Source of the DNA: Bradyrhizobium sp. BR13661
GTDB taxonomy: Bacteria; Pseudomonadota; Alphaproteobacteria; Rhizobiales; Xanthobacteraceae
DNA: 50,195 bases
Assembly: GCF_029892425.1 (NCBI RefSeq)
Contig: NZ_JARXWB010000045.1
Span: 1-50,195 of the forward strand
Reading direction: 5' to 3'
Both the position numbers and the translations under genes were made by a program. Below, piece by piece: positions 19,805 through 27,659 of the stretch. The notes beneath the pieces are model-generated. The model was not told where the DNA came from, made no database searches, and saw only the letters and a list, made by a program, of their open reading frames with translations. Within the stretch, counting starts at the first letter, position 1, and each line of letters opens with the position of its first letter.

Positions 19805-20044
19805 ATGAGACCTCTGATGCGACTGCTGATCGAAATCGTCGCCGCAGCGCTTCTTGTCGTCTGCATCGCCAGTTCGAGCGCCGCCTTCGCCGCCGGCAAA
19901 CGCAGCGCCGACGGCCTCAGCTGCGGCTTCTCCCTCCCGCAGAACCCAACACCCGCTGCGCGCTGCGCCGCCATCAAGCGCCAATGCGGCGGCAAATTCT
20001 ACGCGAATGCATGCGGGGATAAGTTGCTGTCGGCCGCGAATTGA
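19805..20044 (+). CDS. Small secreted protein with four cysteines
   Basis: 79 residues. A long hydrophobic N-terminal signal (about 1-29, ending AFAA) leads to a mature part of about 50 residues. Four cysteines are in SCGFSLP, ARCAAIKRQCGG and ANACGD. A strong Shine-Dalgarno GGAGGAGA lies just upstream of the ATG. I do not recognise the family. The even number of cysteines in an exported protein suggests two disulfides. It lies between glgP and the small sigma-like gene and could be an independent unit. Confidence 0.7.
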   Translation: MRPLMRLLIEIVAAALLVVCIASSSAAFAAGKRSADGLSCGFSLPQNPTPAARCAAIKRQCGGKFYANACGDKLLSAAN

Positions 20045-20073
20045 CGCCGCACGCGTCGAATTTGGCATTCGCA

Positions 20074-20253
20074 TCAGACCTGATCGTCATCGATCAAGTT
20101 TATTCTTTCGTTGCTCAAAGCCGACATGATCGCTTCGATATCTTCGGGCTCAACTGTCGCTGCGGGCAGCAGTTGGTTGAGCTGTTCGAAGGTCACGAAG
20201 CCGGTGCGTCGGCCAAGCTCGATCGCCGCTTGAATCATTTTCTGTCGCTGCAT
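20074..20253 (-). CDS. Free-standing sigma-70 region 1.1-like protein
   Basis: 59 residues whose whole length aligns to region 1.1 of housekeeping sigma factors: IQAAIELGRRTGFVTFEQLN, then QLLP and PEDIEAIMSALSNERINLI, ending in acidic DDD. Compare E. coli sigma-70, with its GKEQGYLTYAEVN and DQIEDIIQMINDMGIQV. No region 1.2, 2, 3 or 4 follows. The start is set by GGAGG a few bases before the ATG at 20253; the open frame extends further upstream without family similarity. In full sigma factors region 1.1 is an acidic autoinhibitory domain occupying the DNA channel of RNA polymerase. The free protein could act on RNA polymerase or sigma in trans, but that is inference. Confidence 0.8.
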   Translation of the reverse strand: MQRQKMIQAAIELGRRTGFVTFEQLNQLLPAATVEPEDIEAIMSALSNERINLIDDDQV

Positions 20254-20355
20254 CCGTCCTCCAACATTTTGGCCCCTACTTATGGGAGACAAAGTGCTGG
20301 ACAGAGAAAGGCTCTGGAACAAATTAAGAACACTTTAGCAAGTCTTTGATATATC

Positions 20356-20384
20356 ATTGTGATTCGGCGCATCGCCGACACAAT
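20356..20384. promoter_or_regulatory. Palindrome in divergent promoter region
   Basis: Two nested inverted repeats share one centre: ATTGTG (20356-20361) with CACAAT (20379-20384), and TCGGCG (20364-20369) with CGCCGA (20373-20378), around CAT. It lies in the 163-base gap between the sigma region 1.1-like gene (minus) and an unknown gene (plus), 32 bases before the latter. It could be an operator or an RNA hairpin in the leader of the plus-strand gene. Confidence 0.5.
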
Positions 20385-20416
20385 ATCTAGGGTCTGACGT
20401 CAGTCGCGAGGACTAC

Positions 20417-20848
20417 ATGTCCACCATTGCCTTCGATCAATTTGCCCTCACCCGGATCGCCGATTTCGCGCGGTCGCTGTCGCGGCTGCATCAGGCGGCG
20501 CGGCGCCATGCCGTCGACGACGACCAGTTCGACCGCGAGTTCAACGCGGTGTGCCAGTCGATCTGGGGCTACACCATCGACGACATCAGCGACGATCTGT
20601 TCGCGGCCGAGGATCACCACTTCCTCGACACGCTGGACGAAGCGCATGCGCGCATCTTCGCCGCCGAGCAGGGTTATGACCTCGTCGGCGAGACGGGCAT
20701 GCTCACCGATTGGTGGGGCTTTTGCTGGATGATCCTGGCCGAGAAGCGCGGCCTGCTGACGGCCGAAAACCGTGCTGCCGCGCGCGCGGCGATCGAGGAG
20801 AAATATCTGGCGGCGCCGAATGTGATCGGGGTGATCATCGGGAGATAA
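20417..20848 (+). CDS. Uncharacterised 143-residue protein
   Basis: I do not recognise a family. The protein is acidic and His/Asp-rich in the middle (TIDDISDDLFAAEDHHFLDTLDEAHARIF). A possible Trp-rich helix (TDWWGFCWMILAEKRGL) is near residues 97-115, and there is no signal peptide. GAGGA upstream of the ATG is a good ribosome binding site. It is divergent from the sigma region 1.1-like gene and shares a palindrome-bearing intergenic region with it. It is followed immediately by a hairpin repeat at 20850-20886. It could be a small soluble helical protein; no function should be assigned. Confidence 0.75.
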   Translation: MSTIAFDQFALTRIADFARSLSRLHQAARRHAVDDDQFDREFNAVCQSIWGYTIDDISDDLFAAEDHHFLDTLDEAHARIFAAEQGYDLVGETGMLTDWWGFCWMILAEKRGLLTAENRAAARAAIEEKYLAAPNVIGVIIGR

Positions 20849-20849
20849 G

Positions 20850-20886
20850 TCTCGTATCCCGGGCGCAGCGCGTCCGGGATACGAGA
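20850..20886. repeat. Palindromic repeat, family B copy 1 (terminator-like hairpin)
   Basis: Perfect 13-bp inverted repeat TCTCGTATCCCGG / CCGGGATACGAGA (20850-20862 and 20874-20886) around GCGCAGCGCGT. It lies exactly between the convergent stops of the unknown 143-residue gene and the DUF2865 gene. It lacks a T-run, so any terminator role would rely on the hairpin alone. The GCGTCCGGGA motif is shared with the larger palindrome at 23198-23250. Confidence 0.85.
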
Positions 20887-20891
20887 CCGAG

Positions 20892-21701
20892 CTAATCCAA
20901 ACCCGCCCGCTTCGCCGATTTCGCCGGCGTCTTCGGCACGGCCGATACATCCGGCAACGTCTCGCGCACGATCTCCGCCGCCGGCGTGTCTGCAGCCACG
21001 GTCTCGGCGCGCACCGGGGCCACCCGCATCTCGCCGAGGCGGGCGCGGACCTGCGCGGTGAGGCCGGGATAGGAGGCGACAGGAGTGAACTCCGCGCTCT
21101 GCTCCTGGCCGAGACGGATGCCGGTATAGGCGACAAGACCGTCGGTCGTGGCGATGACGTCGCCAGCTTTCAGCGAATTGTCCAGCGACAGGTCAACCGG
21201 CGAGAGCCCGGCCGGCTCGCGGCCGTTGCAGGTGCAGTCGGCGCGCAGCGCCTTGCGATAGGCGAATGCGTTCTCACTGTCGGCGTAGCGCTCGCCGGTC
21301 TGGCTATAGGCGCCGTCGATCGAGGAGCCGAAATACACTTTCGTCGCGCTGGCAGGACAGAAGGCCTGACACATCTGCGCCGGCGAGGCGAGGCCGCGCA
21401 TCAACGGAAAATATTTGCCGTCGCAGCTGCGCACACAGAAAGCCGGGCCGGAGGCATTGGCTGAACGCATCGACGGCACATTCTGCGGCTGAGCCGCCGA
21501 CTGACTGGCGAAGGGGTCGACGAAAGGGCTCGCCTGTTGCGGCACGTCGCGCTGAGGCCGCTGCTGCATTCCGCCGAAGAAGAAGTCGAACAGGCCTTCG
21601 GCCGCAACCGGGGCCGGGGTCGCAAGCAGCGGTGCTGCCAGGGTGGCGGCCACAAGCATCGCGCGACGCCGCCGGCGCGCATGGGACACAATCGTACGCA
21701 A
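20892..21701 (-). CDS. Exported DUF2865 protein
   Basis: 269 residues. A basic N-terminus and hydrophobic stretch (about 15-34, ending APVAAEG) indicate export. A Gln/Pro-rich segment follows, then a Cys-containing core: AFCVRSCDGKYFPL, MCQAFCPASATKVYFG and ADCTCNG. This is the pattern of DUF2865, a family of unknown function largely confined to Rhizobiales. The tail is Lys/Ala-rich. The listed start is a TTG with GGAG six bases upstream. A GTG at 21689 or an ATG at 21659 are alternatives, and the last still leaves a signal peptide. Disulfides are likely in the periplasm. Confidence 0.85.
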   Translation of the reverse strand: MRTIVSHARRRRRAMLVAATLAAPLLATPAPVAAEGLFDFFFGGMQQRPQRDVPQQASPFVDPFASQSAAQPQNVPSMRSANASGPAFCVRSCDGKYFPLMRGLASPAQMCQAFCPASATKVYFGSSIDGAYSQTGERYADSENAFAYRKALRADCTCNGREPAGLSPVDLSLDNSLKAGDVIATTDGLVAYTGIRLGQEQSAEFTPVASYPGLTAQVRARLGEMRVAPVRAETVAADTPAAEIVRETLPDVSAVPKTPAKSAKRAGLD

Positions 21702-21811
21702 CGCTCACTCCACCCGACGCTACCGAACCGGCCGGGACCGTGAGGTCTCAGCACATGATTCACCATAGAGCCGGATGGTAAATGAGCGGTTGAGGGGGCT
21801 GCTTGCGCCCG

Positions 21812-22375
21812 TTACGCCTTCAAAAATTCCGAGGCCTTGTACAGCGAGCGGAACGGCAGGCCGGCCGCGCCAAAAGTGTCGGTGGCGCCTTCCTCGCGAT
21901 CGACCATGGTCAGCACCAGCACCACTTCGGCGCCGGTCTCGCGCACGGATTCCACGGCCTTCATCGCCGAGCCGCCCGTGGTGGTGACGTCCTCGACGAT
22001 CACGACGCGCTTGCCGGCCAGCGTCTCGCCCTTCGGCAGACCCTCGATCGCGAGCTTGGCGCCATGCTCCTTCGGTTTCTTGCGCACGAAGAAGGCCGCG
22101 ATCGGATGACCCTTGATCCAGGAGATCTGCGCCAGCGCACCGGCCAGCGGCACCGCGCCCATCTCGAGGCCGCCGATGAAATCGAGCTGGTCGTCCTTCA
22201 ACGTCTCGTAGGTGAGCTCGGCGAGCAGCGTCGCGCCCTCGGGGTCCAGCATGGTGGGCTTGAGGTTGAAATAGAAATCGCTCTTGCGGCCCGACGCGAG
22301 CGTCACCTCGCCCCGGCCGAAGGAGCGGCGGCGGATGATTTCGAACAGGCGGGCGCGGGAGGCTGATTTCGACAC
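21812..22375 (-). CDS. pyrE: Orotate phosphoribosyltransferase
   Basis: 187 residues. It joins orotate and PRPP to give OMP in pyrimidine synthesis. Motifs are GEVTLASGRKSDFYFNLKP at the N-terminus, a mobile-loop region FFVRKKPKEHG, and the PRPP-binding loop VVIVEDVTTTGGS. The start is a GTG (giving MSKSASRARLFEI) with GAGGGA six bases upstream. The open frame continues 68 codons upstream, but that part is not family-like. It is divergent from the glutathione transferase gene, with 173 bases between. Confidence 0.96.
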   Translation of the reverse strand: MSKSASRARLFEIIRRRSFGRGEVTLASGRKSDFYFNLKPTMLDPEGATLLAELTYETLKDDQLDFIGGLEMGAVPLAGALAQISWIKGHPIAAFFVRKKPKEHGAKLAIEGLPKGETLAGKRVVIVEDVTTTGGSAMKAVESVRETGAEVVLVLTMVDREEGATDTFGAAGLPFRSLYKASEFLKA

Positions 22376-22548
22376 GGCGGTCCCTCGGGAGCGTTCTTGG
22401 AGGTGGCGGAATTTATCCGCGACGGCCACGACATTCCAGAGGGGGCGTCCCCCGTCAACAGGGATCGGCCATCCCGGTCCGCCGGTTGTGGGGGTGCAAC
22501 CTTCTGGAGTAGGTGGATGCTCGAGATCCCGGGGAAGGAAACAGGCAA

Positions 22549-23175
22549 ATGACCATCGAGCTGCACACCTGGAACACACCGAACGGCCGCAAAATCTCGG
22601 TCGCGCTGGAGGAAATGGGCCTGCCCTACAAGGTGGTTCCGGTGAACATCACCAAGGGCGAGCAGATGGCGCCGGGGTTTCTCAAGCTGTCCCCGAACAA
22701 CAAGATCCCCGCCATCCTCGACCCCGAGGGGCCGGACGGCAAGCCCGTCAGCATTTTCGAGTCCGGCGCGATCCTGCTCTATCTCGGCGAAAAGACCGGA
22801 AAATTCCTGCCGAAGTCGCTTGGCGATCGCATTCCCGTCTACGAATGGCTGATGTGGCAGATGGGCGGCTTCGGCCCGATGCCCGGCCAGGTCCACCATT
22901 TCATCGCGCTGGAGAACGAGCAGGACCGCGCCTATGGCCTCAAGCGCTATATGGCCGAGACGCGCCGGCTCTACGGCGTGCTCGACCGCCGCCTGGACGG
23001 CCGCGATTTCGTCGCTGGCGATCTGTCGGTCGCCGATTTCGCCATTTTGGGCTGGGCCTGGCGCCATCCGCGCCACAAGGTGGGGCTTTCCGATTTCCCC
23101 AACGTCAAGCGCTGGTACGACGCCCTGATGGCGCGCCCAGCCACCAAGCGCGGCATGGACGCGAAGCTGGATTAG
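22549..23175 (+). CDS. Glutathione S-transferase family protein (Nu-class/YfcG-like)
   Basis: 208 residues. The thioredoxin-fold N-domain has TWNTPNGRKISVALEEMGLP, with Thr/Asn in the catalytic loop as in YfcG-like enzymes. NNKIPAILDPEG is the cis-Pro region and IFESGAILLYLGEK the glutathione Ser-binding motif. The helical C-domain has YEWLMWQMGGFGPMPGQ and DLSVADFAILGW. YfcG-type proteins show disulfide-bond reductase activity with glutathione. GGAAGGAA upstream supports the ATG. Confidence 0.92.
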   Translation: MTIELHTWNTPNGRKISVALEEMGLPYKVVPVNITKGEQMAPGFLKLSPNNKIPAILDPEGPDGKPVSIFESGAILLYLGEKTGKFLPKSLGDRIPVYEWLMWQMGGFGPMPGQVHHFIALENEQDRAYGLKRYMAETRRLYGVLDRRLDGRDFVAGDLSVADFAILGWAWRHPRHKVGLSDFPNVKRWYDALMARPATKRGMDAKLD

Positions 23176-23197
23176 TCTGGCGACGAGCTCTCACGTC

Positions 23198-23250
23198 TCG
23201 TGCCCCGGACGCGACGCAGCGCATAGCGCTGCAGCGCGTCCGGGACACGG
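23198..23250. repeat. Palindromic repeat, family B copy 2
   Basis: Long inverted repeat with arms like TCGTGCCCCGGACGCG and CGCGTCCGGGACACGG around a GC-rich centre that is itself palindromic (GCAGCGCATAGCGCTGC). It lies between the convergent glutathione transferase and LysE-type genes and probably forms a stable hairpin in both transcripts. It shares its core with 20850-20886. Confidence 0.85.
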
Positions 23251-23264
23251 ATGGAGTGTGTCCA

Positions 23265-23900
23265 CTAGACCTTCTTCGCTTCCACCGCCATTCGCACCGC
23301 GAGCCCCGCCAGCACGGTGCCCATCAGCCAGCGCTGCACCAGCATCCAGCTAGGCCGGGTGGCCAGGAACAACGCGATCGATCCGGCTCCGAGCGCGATC
23401 ATCGCATTGACGCTGACACTGATCGCGATCTGGATTGCGCCGAGCACGACCGACTGCGTCAGGACGCTGCCGGCGGTGGGATCAATAAACTGCGGCAGCA
23501 GCGCGAGGTACAGCATCGCGATCTTCGGATTGAGCAGGTTGGTGACGAGCCCCATCGCAAACAATTTGGGCGGGCTGTCGATCGCGAGCTGCTTCACCTG
23601 GAACGGCGAACGTCCGCCCGGCTTCACCGCCTGCCAGGCGAGCCAGAGCATGTAGCCGGCACCGGCAAAACGCAGCGCATCGTAAGCGAAGGGAATAGCG
23701 AGCAGCAGCGCCGTGATGCCGAACGCAGCGCACAGCATGTAGAACACGAAACCGAGCGCGACACCGCCGAGCGAGACGATGCCGGCCGCCGGTCCCTGCG
23801 TGATCGAGCGCGAGATCAGATAGATCATGTTGGGCCCCGGCGTGAGCACGAGACCAAGGCAGACGAGGGCGAAGCCGAGCAAGGCGGAGGTGTGGGGCAT
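23265..23900 (-). CDS. LysE/RhtB-family amino-acid exporter
   Basis: 211 residues and about six membrane segments. The signature LVLTPGPNMIYLISRSITQG is at residues 17-36, as in LysE/RhtB exporters of lysine, homoserine or threonine-like compounds. Further hydrophobic stretches are near 42-65, 70-90, 115-135, 150-175 and 188-208. The substrate cannot be told. It lies 92 bases from the FMN reductase gene on the same strand, so co-transcription is possible. Confidence 0.9.
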   Translation of the reverse strand: MPHTSALLGFALVCLGLVLTPGPNMIYLISRSITQGPAAGIVSLGGVALGFVFYMLCAAFGITALLLAIPFAYDALRFAGAGYMLWLAWQAVKPGGRSPFQVKQLAIDSPPKLFAMGLVTNLLNPKIAMLYLALLPQFIDPTAGSVLTQSVVLGAIQIAISVSVNAMIALGAGSIALFLATRPSWMLVQRWLMGTVLAGLAVRMAVEAKKV

Positions 23901-23992
23901 GGATGAACCGTTGCGGGAGGTGCAGTGGTTCTTAATGCGCGCGGCGCTTTCGGGCCATGGCGCAATTGCTCGGAGGACAATTCAGTCCGATT

Positions 23993-24532
23993 CTACACCG
24001 CAGCCCGTACGGTGCGAATAAATGCCGCGAAGCGCTCCATCGCCAAACGTAACGGCTCAGCCAGTGCAGGGTCTGCGACGATGCTACGTTCGTCCCAGGC
24101 GCCGCCCAGCAGCGGCAGCGTCACGCAGGCCTCGGTGGCGAGCCGTGCCGACATTGTCTCCAGCGTCAGCGTCAAGGCGGCCAGCGCGTGTGTCGCGCGC
24201 GGAGACGTGTTGATCAGCGCGACGGGCTTATCAGGAAATTCGTGGCTGCCGACGAGCCAGTCGAGCGCGTTCTTCAAGACGCCCGCGACGCCGCGGGCAT
24301 ATTCGGGGCTCGAGATCAGGAGCCCGTCGACGCCGCCGACCAACTTGCGCATCGCGCCGACAGGCGCAGGCACGTCATCGCCATCGAGATCCGGATTGAA
24401 GAAAGGCAGGCCGGCAATTCCCTCGAACAGGATCACCTCGACGCCAGCAGGGGCGAGCCGTGCGGCCGCGCGCAACACGGCTGTATTGCTCGAACCCGCA
24501 CGCAGGCTGCCGGAGATGGCGGCGATCTTCAT
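23993..24532 (-). CDS. NADPH-dependent FMN reductase family protein
   Basis: 179-residue flavodoxin-like protein. The phosphate-binding loop is GSLRAGSSN at the N-terminus, and SPEYARGVAGVLKNALDWL is the second family signature. Members reduce FMN, quinones or azo compounds with NAD(P)H. The start at 24532 (MKIAAISG) is the family start; upstream open frame is inside the polA 3' end and unrelated. It begins 10 bases after the polA stop on the same strand, so it is likely read from the polA transcript. Confidence 0.92.
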   Translation of the reverse strand: MKIAAISGSLRAGSSNTAVLRAAARLAPAGVEVILFEGIAGLPFFNPDLDGDDVPAPVGAMRKLVGGVDGLLISSPEYARGVAGVLKNALDWLVGSHEFPDKPVALINTSPRATHALAALTLTLETMSARLATEACVTLPLLGGAWDERSIVADPALAEPLRLAMERFAAFIRTVRAAV

Positions 24533-24542
24533 GGGAAGGCCG

Positions 24543-27500
24543 TCAATGTGCCTCGTCCCAATTCTTCGCGGCGCGCGCATCGACATGCAGCGGTACCGAC
24601 AGCAGCACCGCCGGGAACGGCGCATCCTGCATCACGTGCTGCACCACCGGGAGCGTCGCCTCGACCTCCGCGTCCGGCACCTCGAAGATCAGTTCGTCAT
24701 GCACCTGCAGCAGCATCTGCGCCGAAAGCTTCTTCTCGGCGAGCGCGTCCTCGACGCGCGTCATGGCGCGGCGGATGATGTCGGCGGCGGTGCCCTGCAG
24801 ACGCGCGTTGATCGCGGCGCGTTCGTTGAAGGCACGCACCGAGGCGTTCGACGCCTTGATATCGGGGTAGTGGCACTTGCGGCCGAACAGCGTGGTCACG
24901 TAGCCGTGTTGACGGCAGAAATCGCGCGTCTCGTCCATGTAAGCGCGGATGCCCGGGAAGCGCTCGAAGTACTTCTTGATGTAGGCCGACGCTTCCTCGC
25001 GCGCGATGCCGAGCTGGTTGGCGAGGCCGAACGCCGAGATGCCATAGATGATGCCGAAATTGATCGCCTTGGCGCGACGGCGGATCTCGCTCGGCATGCC
25101 CTTGATCGGCACGCCGAACATTTCCGACGCCGTCATCGCGTGAATGTCGAGGCCGTCGCGGAACGCCTGCTTCAGCACGGGAATGTCGGCAATCTCCGCC
25201 AGCAGCCGCAGCTCGATCTGCGAATAGTCGGCGGAGACCAGCTTGTGCCCGGGCGTCGCGATGAAGGCACGGCGGATTTTCCGGCCGTCCTCGGTGCGCA
25301 CCGGGATGTTCTGCAGGTTCGGCTCGTTCGACGACAGCCGGCCCGTCGTGGTTGCTGCCAGCGCGTAGGTCGTGTGCACGCGATGGGTCTGCGGATTGAC
25401 GTATTCAGGCAGCGCGTCGGTGTAGGTCGATTTCAGTTTCGAGACCTGGCGCCACTCCAAAATTTTGCGCGGAAAGTCATGACCCTGCTCGGCGAGCTCG
25501 TCGAGCACCTGTGCGGTGGTGGACCATGCGCCGGTCTTGGTCTTGGTGCCGCCCGGCAAGCCCATCTTGCCGAACAGGGTGTCGCCGATCTGCTTGGGGC
25601 TGCCGACATTGACGGGCTCGCCGGCGATCTCCTGGATTTCGGCCTCGACACGCGCCGCGGTCTGGGCGAAGTCGCCCGAGAGGCGCGACAGCACTTGCCG
25701 GTCGATCGAGATGCCGCGCCGCTCCATGCGGGCGAGGACTGACACCAGCGGCCGCTCCAGCGTCTCGTAGACGGTGGTCATGTGCTCGGCGACGAGACGG
25801 GGCTTCAGCACGCGCCAGACCCGCAAGGCGATGTCCGCGCTCTCTGCCGACAATGGCGCGGCCTTGTCGATCGGAACCTGGTCGAAGGTGATCTTGCCCT
25901 TGCCGCTGCCGAGCAGCTCGCTCTCCTTCAGCATGGCGTGACCGAACCAGTGCTCTGAGAGCGAGTCCAGCTCGTTCGAGCCGCGGCCGGCATCGAGCAC
26001 GTAGGAGATCAGCTTCGCATCGTCGGCGTTGCGCAAGGTGATGCCGTGCTGTGCCAGCATCACGGCAGCGAATTTAACGTCGAATCCGATCTTGAGAATG
26101 CCCGCTGACTCCAGCACCGGGCGCAGCGCGTCGATAGCGTCGGTGTGTTTGACTTGATCCGGCGCGAGGCCCGCGTCGAACAGGCCGCCGTCGCCGCCGG
26201 ACTGCTTGTGGGCCAGCGGCATATAGCAGGCCTCGTTCGGCGCCAGCGCCAGCGCGATGCCGCAGAGATCGGCCTGCATCGGATCGATGCTGTTTGCTTT
26301 GATCTCGATCGCGACGTGGCCGTTATCATGGATGCGCGCGATGAAAGCGTTGAGCTCTTTGAGGGTCTTGATCGTCTGGTACCTGGCCCGGTCAACAGAA
26401 AGGTTGCGCAGCGCTTGCTCGCGCGCGACCGCGAGCGAGATCGGCGCGCCCTTGAGGCTTGCCGACTTGTCGCTCTTGTCTGCACCCTTTGTGGCTGTCG
26501 CAGGAGCGGCGAAGAGGTCGCCGGAGCTTTCGCTCGGTTTTGCCTTTGCACCGTCGCCGCCTCTCGCGCCGCTGCTGTTCGCCGCATCGGCATCGACATT
26601 GGCGGGATCGATTTGCGAATAGTCGGCGACGCGTCGCGTCAGCGTGGTGAATTCCATCGCCTTCAGGAAGGCGATCAGTTTTCGCGCGTCAGGCTCGTGA
26701 ACGGCCAAGTCGTCGAGCGGTACGTCCAGATCGACCTTGTCATCGAGCAGCACGAGCTGGCGCGAGATCCGCGCCTTCTCGGCATTCTCGAGCAAAGCCT
26801 CGCGGCGCTTCGGCTGTTTGATCTCGGTGGCGCGGAACAGGAGTTGTTCGAGGTCGCCATATTCGACGATCAGCTGCGCCGCGGTCTTGATGCCGATGCC
26901 GGGGACACCAGGCACGTTGTCGGTGGAATCGCCGGCCAGCGCCTGAACCTCGACCACCTTCTCCGGCGGCACGCCGAACTTCTCGATCACTTCGGGTATG
27001 CCGATGCGGCGATCCTTCATGGTGTCGTACATGGTGATCTTGTCGTTCACGAGCTGCATCAGGTCCTTGTCGGAGGACACGATGGTCGTGGTGGCGCCGC
27101 GCTCGCTGGCCTGCCGCGCATAGGTCGCGATGAGATCGTCGGCCTCGAAGCCGCCCTGCTCCAGGCAGGGCAGATCGAAGGCGCGAACGGCCTCGCGGAT
27201 CAGCGCGAATTGCGGGATCAGATCATCAGGCGCCGGCGGCCGGTGCGCCTTGTACTCGGGGTAGATCTTGTTGCGGAAAGTGACTTCCGACTTGTCGAAT
27301 ACGATGGCGAGATGCGTCGGCCGGTTGTCGGCAGGCATGTCGCGCAGCAGCTTCCACAGCATGTTGCAGAAGCCGAGCACCGCGTTGACCTGCAAGCCGT
27401 CGGATTTGCGGTTCAGCGGCGGCAGCGCGTGATAGGCGCGGAAGATGTAGCCGGAACCATCGACCAGGAAGATGTGGTCGCCTTTGCCGGCAGCCTTGGC

Positions 27501-27578
27501 TGCGACCGGTTTGGCAGCAGCTGTCGCCGCGGGTTTGGTGTCGGCTTTGGCGGAGGTCTTCGGGGAGGTTTTTGGCAT
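24543..27578 (-). CDS. polA: DNA polymerase I, with degenerate 3'-5' exonuclease domain
   Basis: 1011 residues. An Ala/Lys-rich leader of about 33 residues precedes the 5'-3' exonuclease (about 34-320; IFLVDGSGYIFRAYHALPP, DKDLMQLV and GIGIKTAAQL). A low-complexity Ala/Ser/Asp/Lys linker (about 325-380) follows. The 3'-5' exonuclease-like domain (about 385-595) lacks the usual catalytic residues: Glu425/Lys427 replace the Asp-x-Glu, Ala504 replaces the second Asp, and Leu576/Ser580 replace Tyr and Asp of exo III. The polymerase domain is intact: Asp784 in VSADYSQIEL, O-helix RRRAKAINFGIIYG, and VHDELIFEV. It fills gaps and replaces Okazaki primers. Proofreading is probably absent. Confidence 0.97.
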   Translation of the reverse strand: MPKTSPKTSAKADTKPAATAAAKPVAAKAAGKGDHIFLVDGSGYIFRAYHALPPLNRKSDGLQVNAVLGFCNMLWKLLRDMPADNRPTHLAIVFDKSEVTFRNKIYPEYKAHRPPAPDDLIPQFALIREAVRAFDLPCLEQGGFEADDLIATYARQASERGATTTIVSSDKDLMQLVNDKITMYDTMKDRRIGIPEVIEKFGVPPEKVVEVQALAGDSTDNVPGVPGIGIKTAAQLIVEYGDLEQLLFRATEIKQPKRREALLENAEKARISRQLVLLDDKVDLDVPLDDLAVHEPDARKLIAFLKAMEFTTLTRRVADYSQIDPANVDADAANSSGARGGDGAKAKPSESSGDLFAAPATATKGADKSDKSASLKGAPISLAVAREQALRNLSVDRARYQTIKTLKELNAFIARIHDNGHVAIEIKANSIDPMQADLCGIALALAPNEACYMPLAHKQSGGDGGLFDAGLAPDQVKHTDAIDALRPVLESAGILKIGFDVKFAAVMLAQHGITLRNADDAKLISYVLDAGRGSNELDSLSEHWFGHAMLKESELLGSGKGKITFDQVPIDKAAPLSAESADIALRVWRVLKPRLVAEHMTTVYETLERPLVSVLARMERRGISIDRQVLSRLSGDFAQTAARVEAEIQEIAGEPVNVGSPKQIGDTLFGKMGLPGGTKTKTGAWSTTAQVLDELAEQGHDFPRKILEWRQVSKLKSTYTDALPEYVNPQTHRVHTTYALAATTTGRLSSNEPNLQNIPVRTEDGRKIRRAFIATPGHKLVSADYSQIELRLLAEIADIPVLKQAFRDGLDIHAMTASEMFGVPIKGMPSEIRRRAKAINFGIIYGISAFGLANQLGIAREEASAYIKKYFERFPGIRAYMDETRDFCRQHGYVTTLFGRKCHYPDIKASNASVRAFNERAAINARLQGTAADIIRRAMTRVEDALAEKKLSAQMLLQVHDELIFEVPDAEVEATLPVVQHVMQDAPFPAVLLSVPLHVDARAAKNWDEAH

Positions 27579-27659
27579 GGCCGCAATGTATGAATTTTTG
27601 CGGCAAAAGACAGCCTCTGCGGATCGCTATTTTACCGACTCGCACAGCAAATCACGGCA

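Noticed and set aside
20074..20322. Fragment of a broken rpoD pseudogene
   Set aside because: The 59-codon gene has its own ribosome binding site, intact start and stop, and no trace of later sigma regions nearby; a free-standing gene fits better, though decay cannot be fully excluded.
22284..23906. Plus-strand open frame of about 540 codons spanning pyrE, GST and the exporter
   Set aside because: It crosses three well-supported genes in other frames and ends in low-complexity Glu/Arg/Asp sequence.
26145..27593. Plus-strand open frame of about 482 codons opposite polA
   Set aside because: Antisense shadow of the polA coding sequence with Arg/Leu/Asp-rich composition and no ribosome binding site.
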